A stretch of DNA of 54,855 nt from Opitutaceae bacterium (lineage in GTDB: Bacteria; Verrucomicrobiota; Verrucomicrobiia; Opitutales; Opitutaceae). Below, one piece after another: positions 8,879 through 17,029 of this stretch; positions within the stretch are counted from its first letter, which is position 1; each line of letters begins with the position of its first letter. Both the position numbers and the translations under genes were made by a program. The DNA is taken from positions 1 to 54,855 of the forward strand of contig PLXR01000056.1 in NCBI GenBank assembly GCA_003151495.1, in the 5' to 3' direction. The notes under the pieces are model-generated. The model searched no databases, was not told the DNA's origin, and saw only the letters and a list, made by a program, of their open reading frames with translations.

Positions 8879-9409
8879 TCAGTAGTCGTCCATCACGAAG
8901 AAGAGGATCCAGCCGAACATCGAGGTTACGAGCGTGATGGCTGCCACCCCGTAGATCAGGGTGATGGCGCCCGGCATCGTCTTCATTAGGACGATGATTG
9001 CCAGGTCCGTGCCCCCCACAAGGATGACGAAGTCCCGGGTCCGGCGCGACTTCCTCCTCCTCCAGCGCTTGATCCTGCCCCATCCGGAGCGCTCCTCGGC
9101 AAGCCGGTTCTCGAGGAGGATGCCGGGGACGCTGATCACCTCCTCGTCTCCGGGGGCCGACGGAGGGTCGAGGGGGGCGATCTCCTTCGGCCTGAAGGCC
9201 GGGGAAAGGACCGGGTCGGCCACGGGCGCCGGCATCGCGATTCCCTCCTTCTTTCTCCAGGCGGCGCGCTCCTCGGCGGCCTTGTTCTGGCCGTGGATCA
9301 GCTGGGCGCTGATCGCGTTGCCGTCGCCCGCGCGCGTCGGCAGGTCGGTGGGGACGATCTCCTTCGGCTTGAGCACCAGGTGGCTCGTCTTCGGCTTCTC
9401 GTCCTCCAT
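8879..9409 (-). CDS. Membrane-anchored repeat protein, paralogue 2
   Basis: A 176-residue protein of no family known to me. It has two copies of a ~35-residue motif, KPKEIVPTDLPTRAGDG...I...NKAAEER near residues 15-47 and RPKEIAPLDPPSAPGDEEVI...ENRLAEER near 73-105. A basic patch (RRRKSRRTRD) follows, then two C-terminal membrane segments and a short FFVMDDY tail. The architecture is a cytoplasmic repeat domain tethered by a C-terminal hairpin. ATG 9409 is four bases after the stop of paralogue 1, so they are co-transcribed. Confidence 0.7.
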   Translation of the reverse strand: MEDEKPKTSHLVLKPKEIVPTDLPTRAGDGNAISAQLIHGQNKAAEERAAWRKKEGIAMPAPVADPVLSPAFRPKEIAPLDPPSAPGDEEVISVPGILLENRLAEERSGWGRIKRWRRRKSRRTRDFVILVGGTDLAIIVLMKTMPGAITLIYGVAAITLVTSMFGWILFFVMDDY

Positions 9410-9413
9410 GGGC

Positions 9414-9941
9414 TCAGTACTTATCCATCACCCCGAAGAGTATCCAAGTGAAAACCAGCACGAGGAGCGCGATCGCCGACAGCGCGAGGCCGATCACCGG
9501 CAGGTCGTGCCTGAAGACGATGACGAGCACGGCGCCCGCGATTGCCGCGGTCCCCAAGATCAGTGCAAAGTCGCGGTTCCTTCGGGACTTCCTTCGCACA
9601 GGCATCGCGATGAGCTCCGGGAATGCGGCGCGCAGCCTCTCCTGGTTCTCGCGCAGGATGTCGTCGACGGTGATCACCGCATCGTCGCCCGGACGCGCCG
9701 GGGGGTCCACAGGGGTGAAGTCGTTCCTCTTGAACCCCGCGGGATCGCCGGCCTCGGGCGCCGGCTGTGCGGGAACGCCGCGGCCCCCTGCGGCCAGCCT
9801 GGCCTCCGCCAGCTGGTTCTCCTTTATCATGAGCGCGATGCTGATCTCCGTCCCGTCCCCCGGGCGCGAGCGCGCGTCCGTGGGGATGACCTCCCTGGGC
9901 TTCAGCCCGAGGCGCCGGACCGGGGTCTTTTCGTCGTCCAT
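9414..9941 (-). CDS. Membrane-anchored repeat protein, paralogue 1
   Basis: About 175 residues from ATG 9941, chosen because the start MDDEKTP lines up with MEDEKPK of the downstream paralogue; an upstream TTG at 9977 is possible. It has the same build: repeat 1 KPREVIPTDARSRPGDG...KENQLAEAR, repeat 2 KRNDFTPVDPPARPGDDAVI...RENQERLR, the basic patch RRKSRRNRD, two hydrophobic segments and the tail ILFGVMDKY. It begins 66 bp downstream of bshA in the same direction and may be the tail of that operon. Function unknown. Confidence 0.7.
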   Translation of the reverse strand: MDDEKTPVRRLGLKPREVIPTDARSRPGDGTEISIALMIKENQLAEARLAAGGRGVPAQPAPEAGDPAGFKRNDFTPVDPPARPGDDAVITVDDILRENQERLRAAFPELIAMPVRRKSRRNRDFALILGTAAIAGAVLVIVFRHDLPVIGLALSAIALLVLVFTWILFGVMDKY

Positions 9942-10007
9942 GGGTGAGGGTTCCAACCGAAGCAGCTCACCCTCCAAAGCGCAATGGAACTCCGGGCGTC
10001 CCGCCGC

Positions 10008-11156
10008 TCAGCGGGGCCCGCGGCCCGCGCAGACGCGGCGGTAGAGCTCGACGTAGCGGGACACGATCGTGTCCGCGGAGAAGAGAGCACGGGCCCTCTG
10101 CCGGGCGGCCCCGCCGAGCCTCAAGCGCAGCTCCGGATTGCCGATGAGGGTCTCGGCGGCGCGGGCCACCGCGTCCGCGTCGCCGTGCGGGACCAGGAGC
10201 CCTGAGATGCCCGACTCCACCACCTCGGGGATGCCCCCCACCGCCGTCGCGACGCTGGGGCAGGAGAAGCACATCGCCTCCAGGAGGCTCAGGCAGAAGC
10301 TCTCGAGCTCGGAGGTGAAGATCCCCACGTCGGCCGCCTGCAGGTAGTCCTCAACGTCGCTCACCTGCTCGCGAACAATGACGCGGTCCGCAAGGCCGAG
10401 CCGCTGGACCTCTCCCGCAAAGGGCGAGAAGTCCGCCCCCGCGAGGATCAGGAGCTTGAAGGAGTCGCGCGGGCGGACACGGGCGACGGCCTCGAGCAGG
10501 ATGTCGATCCGCTTGAGGGGTCTGAGGTTGGAGGCGTGCAGGAGCAGGGCCTCGGATCCGACGCCCAGCTCGCGGCGGACCTCCCCACGGGGGCGCCGCG
10601 CCGGCCGCGGCTCGAAGAAGTTGTGGATGACGTCGATCGGCCTCTCGACGCCGAGCAGCTCCACGGTCTCGCGCCTTAAGAAGTCGGAGACGGTGGTCAC
10701 GGCGTCCGACTGGTCCAGGGCGTGCCGGATGGCGGGCCCGTATCCCGGGTCGCGCCCAAGCAGCGTGGTGTCGGTGCCGTGGAGCGTGGTCACGACCGCG
10801 GGTCCCCTGCCCTCCGGCAGCATCCAGCGCGCGAGGATCGCCGCCGTGGCGTGCGGGACGGCATAATGGACGTGGAGGACGTCTAGCCCGTGGTCGCGGG
10901 TCACCTCGGCCATCTTGACAGAGAGCGGAAGCGTGTAGTCCGGGTATTTGAAGAGCCCGTAGTCGTTGATCACGACCGGGTGGAAGAATATCCCCGGCGC
11001 GCCCCAGGGAAGCCGGAACGGGCGCTCGTAGCCGATGAAGTGGGCCTCGTGGCCCCGGCGTGCGAGCTCCTCGCCTAGCGCGGAGGCCAGGATGCCGCTG
11101 CCCCCCACGGATGGGTAGCAGGTGATCCCGATCTTCAGGGGCCGCCCGGTCTCCAT
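10008..11156 (-). CDS. bshA: N-acetyl-alpha-D-glucosaminyl L-malate synthase BshA
   Basis: A 382-residue GT-B glycosyltransferase (family GT4). BshA joins GlcNAc from UDP-GlcNAc to L-malate, the first step of bacillithiol synthesis. BshA hallmarks are CYPSVGGSGILASALGEELA at the N terminus, HFIGYERPFRL, VLHVHYAVPHATAA, VTTLHGTDTTLLG, SDFLRRETVELLG and VIHNFFEP. The donor-site motif is ELESFCLSLLEAMCFSCP, with Cys-Leu in place of the usual Gly-Leu/Val. ATG 11156 sits 2 bases after the bshB stop. The neighbour genes (BshB, BshC-like) support the call. Confidence 0.93.
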   Translation of the reverse strand: METGRPLKIGITCYPSVGGSGILASALGEELARRGHEAHFIGYERPFRLPWGAPGIFFHPVVINDYGLFKYPDYTLPLSVKMAEVTRDHGLDVLHVHYAVPHATAAILARWMLPEGRGPAVVTTLHGTDTTLLGRDPGYGPAIRHALDQSDAVTTVSDFLRRETVELLGVERPIDVIHNFFEPRPARRPRGEVRRELGVGSEALLLHASNLRPLKRIDILLEAVARVRPRDSFKLLILAGADFSPFAGEVQRLGLADRVIVREQVSDVEDYLQAADVGIFTSELESFCLSLLEAMCFSCPSVATAVGGIPEVVESGISGLLVPHGDADAVARAAETLIGNPELRLRLGGAARQRARALFSADTIVSRYVELYRRVCAGRGPR

Positions 11157-11158
11157 GG

Positions 11159-11896
11159 TCAGAAGCGGCGGGCGGCGCGCGCCAGGGGTTCGAGCGAACC
11201 GAACACGAGCGGGTCGTTCGGGTAGAGGGCCTGCGCGTAGCCGACACCGGACCTGAGGCCGTGCACGCGTGCGCGTGCGAGCTGGAGTTCGACGTAGTTC
11301 CGGGTCGAGAGTTGCGAGGCGTGGGCGCCCATGGCCGCCGTCCACGCCGCGACGACCTCCGGGTCCGAGATGTCCACCAGGATGGGCAGAGTGCCCGGCG
11401 GCTCGGCCTCCGGGCTCACCGCGTAGAACATCAGCAGGCCGATGGCGTGGGCCGGCCTCCGGCGCAGCGCGGCCACGCCGCCGTAGCGTGCGAGCCTCGC
11501 CGCGTCGCGGACGATCCGGCCCAGGCGGGGGTGGTCGGGGTGCTGGTTCCCGACCAGGGTCGGCGCGAGCACGATCCCCGGGCGCACCCTCCGGATGACC
11601 GCGGCCAGCGCCGCCGAGTGCGCGGGCTTCTCCTCGAGCATGGCGTCGCCGTCGAGCCTCACGAATTCCAGCGTCGCACCCAGGAGCGCCGCGGCCCTCC
11701 GCGCCTCCGCGGCGCGCCTGGCCGGCGTTCCGCTCGAGGCGGACTCGCCGCGGGAGCACACGACCAGGTGGGCGGCGCGGCCGGCGCGGGTCTCGCGGGC
11801 GATCACCCCGCCGCACCCGAACTCGACGTCGTCGGGGTGGGCGCCGAACGCGAGGAGGGGGGCGGGCTCAGGCCGAGTTTTCGCAGTAGGCTTCAT
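11159..11896 (-). CDS. bshB1: PIG-L deacetylase BshB (GlcNAc-malate deacetylase)
   Basis: A 245-residue LmbE/PIG-L zinc deacetylase. BshB removes the acetyl group from GlcNAc-malate. The metal/active-site motif is FGAHPDDVEFGCGG at residues ~17-30, followed by SRGESASSGTPARRAAEARRAA and later VGNQHPDHPRLGRIV (third metal ligand, His). MFYAVSPEAEPPGTLPILVDIS is typical of the BshB1 branch. The start at 11896 overlaps the upstream BshC-like gene by 29 bp, which supports translational coupling. It is distinct from the much larger PIG-L protein at 14475-17003. Confidence 0.9.
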   Translation of the reverse strand: MKPTAKTRPEPAPLLAFGAHPDDVEFGCGGVIARETRAGRAAHLVVCSRGESASSGTPARRAAEARRAAALLGATLEFVRLDGDAMLEEKPAHSAALAAVIRRVRPGIVLAPTLVGNQHPDHPRLGRIVRDAARLARYGGVAALRRRPAHAIGLLMFYAVSPEAEPPGTLPILVDISDPEVVAAWTAAMGAHASQLSTRNYVELQLARARVHGLRSGVGYAQALYPNDPLVFGSLEPLARAARRF

Positions 11897-12641
11897 CGGA
11901 GCGGTCGATCGGGTCCCGGTTCACAAAGGTGATCTCGGGCGCGTCCTCGCGCCTGAGGTAGGCCTGCTCCCCCGCGCCCGCGATGTAGTGGGTGCAGTGC
12001 ACCACCGACTGCATCCAGCGCAGGCGGGAGTCTCTCGTGGGGCTGACCTGGGACTTGTCGAAGGGCATGGCGGGCAGGGACACGAATGAATCCCCACCCT
12101 CGTGCAGTTGCAATGCCCCGTCGACGAACCGCGCCCGCACGGTCTCCCCGCCGAACGGCACGTCCACGAAGAACTCGGCGATGTCGCATGCGGCGCGGCG
12201 CAGGGCGGCGTCGCCGGAGCGCACGACGCGGACCCCCTCCAGGAGCCCCATCCGGGAGTACATCGCCAGGCAGAAGTCCGCGACCTGCGCCGCCTCAACG
12301 CCCCGGAAGGCCTCGACCCAGCGCGGGTCGACGAAGGCGGGCAGCTGCCGCGCGGTGTTGTCGCGCCAGCCCGCGGGGATCCGCTTCGCGAAGAGCGGCG
12401 AGAACTTCCGCTGGAGCTTGTTCTCGAACGTGAAGTTCATCGTCCGGCACTCGCCGGTCTGGCGGTGCCGGAGCGTGGTCTGCGTCTCCCGGGGGTCGTG
12501 GTCGCTGTCGTGGCAGAAGAACACGACCTCGCCCCCGAGCTCCGCCTGGAGCCGGCGCGCCGTGAACACCTTGGCCGCAAGGAACCGCCTCGGGAAGAAC
12601 CCGCACGGCTGCTGGCCGAAGCATATGACCGGGCTGCTCAT
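11868..12641 (-). CDS. Short BshC-like protein (candidate cysteine-adding enzyme)
   Basis: A 257-residue protein. Its N terminus resembles the core of BshC, the cysteine-adding enzyme of bacillithiol synthesis: CFGQQPCGFF matches the GQQAGL glycine/glutamine loop, and VVFFCHDSDHDPRE matches the family's W.AGEDHD motif. The rest (MNFTFENKLQRKFSP..., a C-terminal GAGEQAYLRRED... segment) could match later BshC parts but is too divergent to align by eye. Known BshC proteins are about twice as long, with a C-terminal coiled coil missing here. Position between a symporter and bshB-bshA supports a thiol role. ATG 12641 overlaps the symporter stop (ATGA). Confidence 0.65.
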   Translation of the reverse strand: MSSPVICFGQQPCGFFPRRFLAAKVFTARRLQAELGGEVVFFCHDSDHDPRETQTTLRHRQTGECRTMNFTFENKLQRKFSPLFAKRIPAGWRDNTARQLPAFVDPRWVEAFRGVEAAQVADFCLAMYSRMGLLEGVRVVRSGDAALRRAACDIAEFFVDVPFGGETVRARFVDGALQLHEGGDSFVSLPAMPFDKSQVSPTRDSRLRWMQSVVHCTHYIAGAGEQAYLRREDAPEITFVNRDPIDRSDEAYCENSA

Positions 12642-14347
12642 GCGGCGGACGGCGTCGGGCCGGCCCTCGTCCCGATCGCCGCCTGGAGGGCGACGCTGAA
12701 CGCCATGCATGCGGCGCAGCCTATGACGTTGTACCAGAGGTACGAGATGCCGAGGTTGAAGTAGAGGACGAACACGAGCGCCTGCGCCGCGAGGGCCGAC
12801 CAGAACACGGCGGTGCCCCCTATCCTCTTCAGGAAGAACGCCACGAGGAAGAGCCCGAGCACGACACCGTAGAAGATCGAGCCGAGGATGTTGACCGCCT
12901 GGATCAGGTTCTCGGCGAGGTTCGCGAAGAGGGCGAAGCCGATCGCGACGAGGCCCCAGAACGCGGTGAAGCACTTCGTGGCGACGACGTAGTGGGCGTC
13001 GGAGGCGTCGCGCCGGACCAGGTGCCGGTACACGTCGACCGTCGTCGTGGACCCCAGGGCGTTGAGCTCCCCCGCCTTGGACGAGAGAGCGGCGCCGAAG
13101 AACGCCGTCACCAGGAGGCCGATGAGGCCGTGGGGAAGCTGGTCGAGGATGAACGTGATGAACACGTAGTCGGAGTCGTTCGCCTTTGTCCCCGGGCTTG
13201 CCGAGTCCAGGGCGGCCCTGGTCCCGGCGCGGATGGCGTCGACCCGCGCGTGGGCCGAGAGAGCGCCCGCGCGCGCCTCCGCCTCCCCGGCCCTGTCGCC
13301 GGCGTGCCGGGCCGCGAGCCAGGCCAGGAGCGTCGCCTTCTCGGCCGCGTGCGCCTCGGTGAACTGCGCGTCCAGGGAGCGGAGCCGCCCGTCGGTCGCG
13401 CGGGCCGCCTGGGCGTTCCAGGCGGCCCTGTTGAAATAGACAGGGGGGCGCTCGAACTGGTAGAACACGAATATCAGGACCCCGAGGAGCAGGATGAAGA
13501 ACTGCATCGGGATCTTGAAGACCGCGTTGAACATGAGCCCGAGGCGGCTCTCCCGGATGGAGGCCCCGGAGAGGTAGCGCTGGACCTGGGACTGGTCCGT
13601 CCCGAAGTAGGACAGGGCTAGGAACATGCCGCCGAGCATGCCCGACCAGATCGTGTAGCGCCGGTCGAAGCTCAGCGAGAAGTCCACCGCCTCCATCTTG
13701 TGGAACCCTCCGGCGAGCGCCAGCGCGTCGGAAAAGCCGAGCCCCGCCGGCAGCCGGGCGAGGAGGACGAGGAATGCGGCCACCATGCCGGCGAAGATGA
13801 CGCCGATCTGGTACTTCTGGGTGAGGCTCACGGCGTCGCATCCGCCGGCCACCGTGTAGACGACGACGAGGAGCCCGCTGCACACGATCGTCGCGTCGAG
13901 CCTCCAGCCCATGACGGTCGAAAGCACGATCGCCGGCGCGTAGATGGTGATCCCGGCCCCGAGGCCCCGCTGGAGGAGGAAGAGCCCGGCCCCGAGGAGC
14001 CGCGTCTTGGGGTCGAACCGGTGGCCCAGGTACTCGTAGGCGGTGTAGACCTTCAGCCTGCGGTAGATCGGGAGGAACACGACGGCGATGATGACGAGCG
14101 CCAGCGGGGCGCCGAAGTAGTTCTGCACGAATCCCAGGCCGCTCTCGTAGCCCTGACCGGGGGTCGAGAGGAAGGTGATCGCGCTGGCCTGTGTTGCCAT
14201 GACCGAGAGGCCGATCGTGAGCCAGCCGGTCCCGCCGGCCCCCTTCAGGTACCGGTTGAGGTCGTGCCGCCCCCGGGTGCTCCAGACCGCATAGGCGGCG
14301 ATCCCGAGCATCGTGCCGACAAGGATCGAGTAATCGAGGGCGTTCAC
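12638..14347 (-). CDS. Sodium/solute symporter (SSS family)
   Basis: A 569-residue polytopic protein with about 13 hydrophobic segments. SSS-family signatures include GGTGWLTIGLSVMATQASAI (first sodium-site region), EYLGHRFDPKTRLLGAGLF and YFGTDQSQVQRYLS. A hydrophilic Ala/Arg-rich loop of ~80 residues (after PPVYFNRAAWN) interrupts the middle and looks helical. The GTG start (14347) overlaps the stop of the 44-residue membrane protein gene. Substrate is unknown. Its placement between a PIG-L deacetylase and bsh genes suggests transport of a bacillithiol precursor, conjugate or breakdown product. Confidence 0.88.
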   Translation of the reverse strand: MNALDYSILVGTMLGIAAYAVWSTRGRHDLNRYLKGAGGTGWLTIGLSVMATQASAITFLSTPGQGYESGLGFVQNYFGAPLALVIIAVVFLPIYRRLKVYTAYEYLGHRFDPKTRLLGAGLFLLQRGLGAGITIYAPAIVLSTVMGWRLDATIVCSGLLVVVYTVAGGCDAVSLTQKYQIGVIFAGMVAAFLVLLARLPAGLGFSDALALAGGFHKMEAVDFSLSFDRRYTIWSGMLGGMFLALSYFGTDQSQVQRYLSGASIRESRLGLMFNAVFKIPMQFFILLLGVLIFVFYQFERPPVYFNRAAWNAQAARATDGRLRSLDAQFTEAHAAEKATLLAWLAARHAGDRAGEAEARAGALSAHARVDAIRAGTRAALDSASPGTKANDSDYVFITFILDQLPHGLIGLLVTAFFGAALSSKAGELNALGSTTTVDVYRHLVRRDASDAHYVVATKCFTAFWGLVAIGFALFANLAENLIQAVNILGSIFYGVVLGLFLVAFFLKRIGGTAVFWSALAAQALVFVLYFNLGISYLWYNVIGCAACMAFSVALQAAIGTRAGPTPSAA

Positions 14348-14478
14348 GGGAACATCCGGGAGAGCGCGGCGAGGAGCGCAACCCACCCGGCGAACACCGC
14401 CATCACAAGGGCGTACACCCCCCTCCAGCTGCGCGGCCAGGGCAGGCCGGTTGTCTGGTCTTCCGGGGGCGGGGTCAT
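14344..14478 (-). CDS. 44-residue single-pass membrane protein
   Basis: A very short gene fixed by overlaps at both ends: its ATG (14478) overlaps the PIG-L stop, and its TGA overlaps the GTG of the symporter. The product has a polar N terminus (MTPPPEDQTTGLPWPRSW), one membrane segment (GVYALVMAVFAGWVALLAAL) and a two-residue tail. Small one-helix proteins next to SSS transporters are often accessory subunits or stability factors, so I infer the same here. No homologue is recognisable from memory. Confidence 0.7.
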   Translation of the reverse strand: MTPPPEDQTTGLPWPRSWRGVYALVMAVFAGWVALLAALSRMFP

Positions 14479-17003
14479 TTTCCCAGGGACACCAGGTTCG
14501 CGAAGAGGCGGTACGCACCGGGGACCCCGGCGGGGAGCTGCCGGAAGAACGAGAGGCCGGTGTAGGCGATGTAGCCGCGCCCATGGCGGGCGACGAGCAG
14601 GCCGCCCTTCAGCGGCGCCTCGCCCGCGTCGCTGCAGGCCAGGAGCGCCTCGAGGTGCCCCTCGTCCCACTCGCTTGCGAAATCGAGGCCGCGCTCCTGC
14701 ACCCATCCGTCGAAGTCCGCGGGGCCGATGCGGTTGGGCACGTTGAACGCGGGATGCCCCGGGACGAGGAGGGTGACGGGCGACTTCTCGTCGGTCACGC
14801 GGAAGTGCGGCAGGTCTCGGGAGAGCTTGAGCGTGTAGGGCGTCAGCTGCTGCGTCTTGAGCGTGCCCGGCGTGTCGTACTGCTCGACGACCGTGCCCCC
14901 GGCCTCGACCCAGGCGAAGAGGTCGGGGAGGCGCGGCGGCAAATCGCCCCTCGTGTCGAAGGCCCGGACTCCGATGACGACGGCGTCCAGTCCCTTGAGT
15001 CCCGCGGGGGTCAGGTCCGCGTCGGTCAGCTGCGTGACCGAGTAGCCCATCTGCTCCAGGCTCGCGGCCGTGGAGTCGCCCGCGCCCGGGAGGTAGCCGA
15101 CCTTGTGGCCGCGGATCGAGAGGTCCAGGCACACGGCCTTCATCCGCGCGGGCGGGTGCAGCACCTGGAGCGGGATGTGGCCGTAGCTGATCTCCAGCCT
15201 CCCGTTGCCGAAATCCGCCTTCCCGATCTCGGCTACGGCGCGGATCTCGGCCGACGCGGGGGCCGCAGGGGCCGTCACCTCGAAGGTGAGCCGCACCCGT
15301 TCGCCGACCGCGCTGGAATGGAAGGCCTGCCTCTCGGGGCGGACCCGCCACCCGCGGGGGGCCTCAAGCCGAAGGGTCCCCGCCGCGTCCGCGCGGTACG
15401 CCGTAACCTCGACGTCGACCTTTCGCACGGCTAGCGGCTGGAAGAGGACGACGGGGGACCCGAGGCTGAGCGAGACAGGGGGTATCACGTCCGGACGGCG
15501 CCGGACCAATCCCTTTGCGGGGTCCGGCGCGATGAAGGCCGGCTCGTCGCGCACGACCAGCGTCTGGCCACCGACCTCGAACACGTATTCGACCGGAATG
15601 GCGGACGGGCTCTCGGGGAGGCCGATCAGCGAGGGATCGTCGACTCGGAACATCCCGGGCGTGCCCTCCTCGCGCAGCCAGTACGGCTGGCTGAGCGGCG
15701 TCGATGGGGGGAGCGTCCGCGTCTCATCCAGGGCCGATGCCACGCCCCGGGCCAGGGCCCCCGGTCCCCTCGCCTTCCTGCCCATCCCGCCATAGCGAAC
15801 CGCAGTCCACATGACGGGAACCGCCGAGCTCACGGTCGCCCTATGGTGGAACCTGACCGGCTCGCCGGGCACGATCTCGGGCGACGGCACGGCCGTCTCC
15901 ACCATGAGCCCGAGGCAGGACTGGAGGATCCGGTCGAGCTGCCGGCGTTTCTCGTCCACGACCGGGTCGGCGGCCAGCCCTGAAAGCCTCGACCTTAGGG
16001 CGAGGATCGCCGGGACGCTCGCGGCGGGATCCTCCGGGTTGAAATTCGCGAGGGCCTCGCCCGCAAGGCGCCCGATCTCGGCGCCCCCGGGGATCCGGGC
16101 CCACGAGGTGTCGACGCCGTCCATGAAGTCCTCTGTCACGGGCTGCCCGGCCAGCACGCGGAAGGTCTCGACATCCGGCCCGGAGCCGGCCGCGGCGACG
16201 GAGAAGTTCGCGAAGCCCTGCGTGCGGTGCATCGAGCGGCTCCGCGCCGCGAGCGTCGCGAACGACGCGCCCGTCACGGGGTCGGTGCCGTCGATCCCGA
16301 CCTGGAGGATCCCCGGCCCCGTCTCCGGGGGGCCGGTGCGGCCCCAGTTGTATCCGTTCCACAGGATCCGCCTGGGCTGCCAGGGCTTGAGCGAGGCGAG
16401 CTGCTCCGGGAAGGCCCTGGGGTCGCCGGCGAGCCTGAACGCCTCGAGCGCCAGGGCGGACGAGGCGGTGTGGTGCCCGTGGGTTCCGCTGGGCTCGGGC
16501 GGGAAGCGCGTGACGATCACGTCCGGCCTGAAGACCCGGATCACGCGCACGATGTCGGAAAGCACCTGCTGGTGGTCCCACTTCGTGAGCGTCTGGCGGT
16601 AGTCCTTCGAGTAGCCGAAGTCCCGCGCCCGGCTGAAGAACTGCCTTCCCCCGTCGACCGCGCGCGCGGCCAGGAGCTCCTGGGTGCGGATGACTCCCAG
16701 GAGGTCTCCGAACTCGGGGCCCAGGACGTTCTGGCCCCCGTCCCCCCGCGTGAGCGAGAGGTAGGCGGTCCGGTAGGCCCGCCCCCGGGCGAGGTAGGCG
16801 ATCAGCTGGGTGTTCTCGTCGTCGGGATGGGCCGCAATGTAGAGCACGCTCCCGAACACGCCGAAGCTCCTGAGCTCCTGCGCGATTGCGGCCGGCGGCG
16901 GGCCCGCCCCGGGAGCGGGCCCGCCGGAGGCGGCCAGCGACGCCAGGAGAACGGCGCACGCGGCCACGCCGAAAGCCCGTTTCGGCGCGGATCGCGGACG
17001 CAT
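14475..17003 (-). CDS. Large PIG-L family deacetylase, exported
   Basis: An 842-residue protein with a signal peptide (VAACAVLLASLAASGG). The PIG-L domain follows, with VLYIAAHPDDENTQLIAYL as zinc motif, LTRGDGGQN and the later ligand GTHGHHTAS. A beta-rich middle part (FEVTAPAAPASAEIRA...) leads to a C-terminal flavodoxin/GATase-like domain (LDAVVIGVRAFDTRGDLPP...VEAGGTVVEQYDTPG). This large architecture is known next to symporters and bsh genes in Bacteroidetes and Acidobacteria. Deacetylation of an N-acetylglucosaminyl compound outside the cytoplasm is likely. ATG 17003 is 26 bp after the DUF2911 stop. Confidence 0.85.
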   Translation of the reverse strand: MRPRSAPKRAFGVAACAVLLASLAASGGPAPGAGPPPAAIAQELRSFGVFGSVLYIAAHPDDENTQLIAYLARGRAYRTAYLSLTRGDGGQNVLGPEFGDLLGVIRTQELLAARAVDGGRQFFSRARDFGYSKDYRQTLTKWDHQQVLSDIVRVIRVFRPDVIVTRFPPEPSGTHGHHTASSALALEAFRLAGDPRAFPEQLASLKPWQPRRILWNGYNWGRTGPPETGPGILQVGIDGTDPVTGASFATLAARSRSMHRTQGFANFSVAAAGSGPDVETFRVLAGQPVTEDFMDGVDTSWARIPGGAEIGRLAGEALANFNPEDPAASVPAILALRSRLSGLAADPVVDEKRRQLDRILQSCLGLMVETAVPSPEIVPGEPVRFHHRATVSSAVPVMWTAVRYGGMGRKARGPGALARGVASALDETRTLPPSTPLSQPYWLREEGTPGMFRVDDPSLIGLPESPSAIPVEYVFEVGGQTLVVRDEPAFIAPDPAKGLVRRRPDVIPPVSLSLGSPVVLFQPLAVRKVDVEVTAYRADAAGTLRLEAPRGWRVRPERQAFHSSAVGERVRLTFEVTAPAAPASAEIRAVAEIGKADFGNGRLEISYGHIPLQVLHPPARMKAVCLDLSIRGHKVGYLPGAGDSTAASLEQMGYSVTQLTDADLTPAGLKGLDAVVIGVRAFDTRGDLPPRLPDLFAWVEAGGTVVEQYDTPGTLKTQQLTPYTLKLSRDLPHFRVTDEKSPVTLLVPGHPAFNVPNRIGPADFDGWVQERGLDFASEWDEGHLEALLACSDAGEAPLKGGLLVARHGRGYIAYTGLSFFRQLPAGVPGAYRLFANLVSLGK

Positions 17004-17029
17004 GCCGGCGATCGGGGGGGCGCTCCGGG

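Noticed and set aside
9942-9977. TTG start giving 12 more residues to the first repeat paralogue
   Set aside because: The ATG at 9941 aligns exactly with the start of the second paralogue. The TTG has no better support, though it remains possible.
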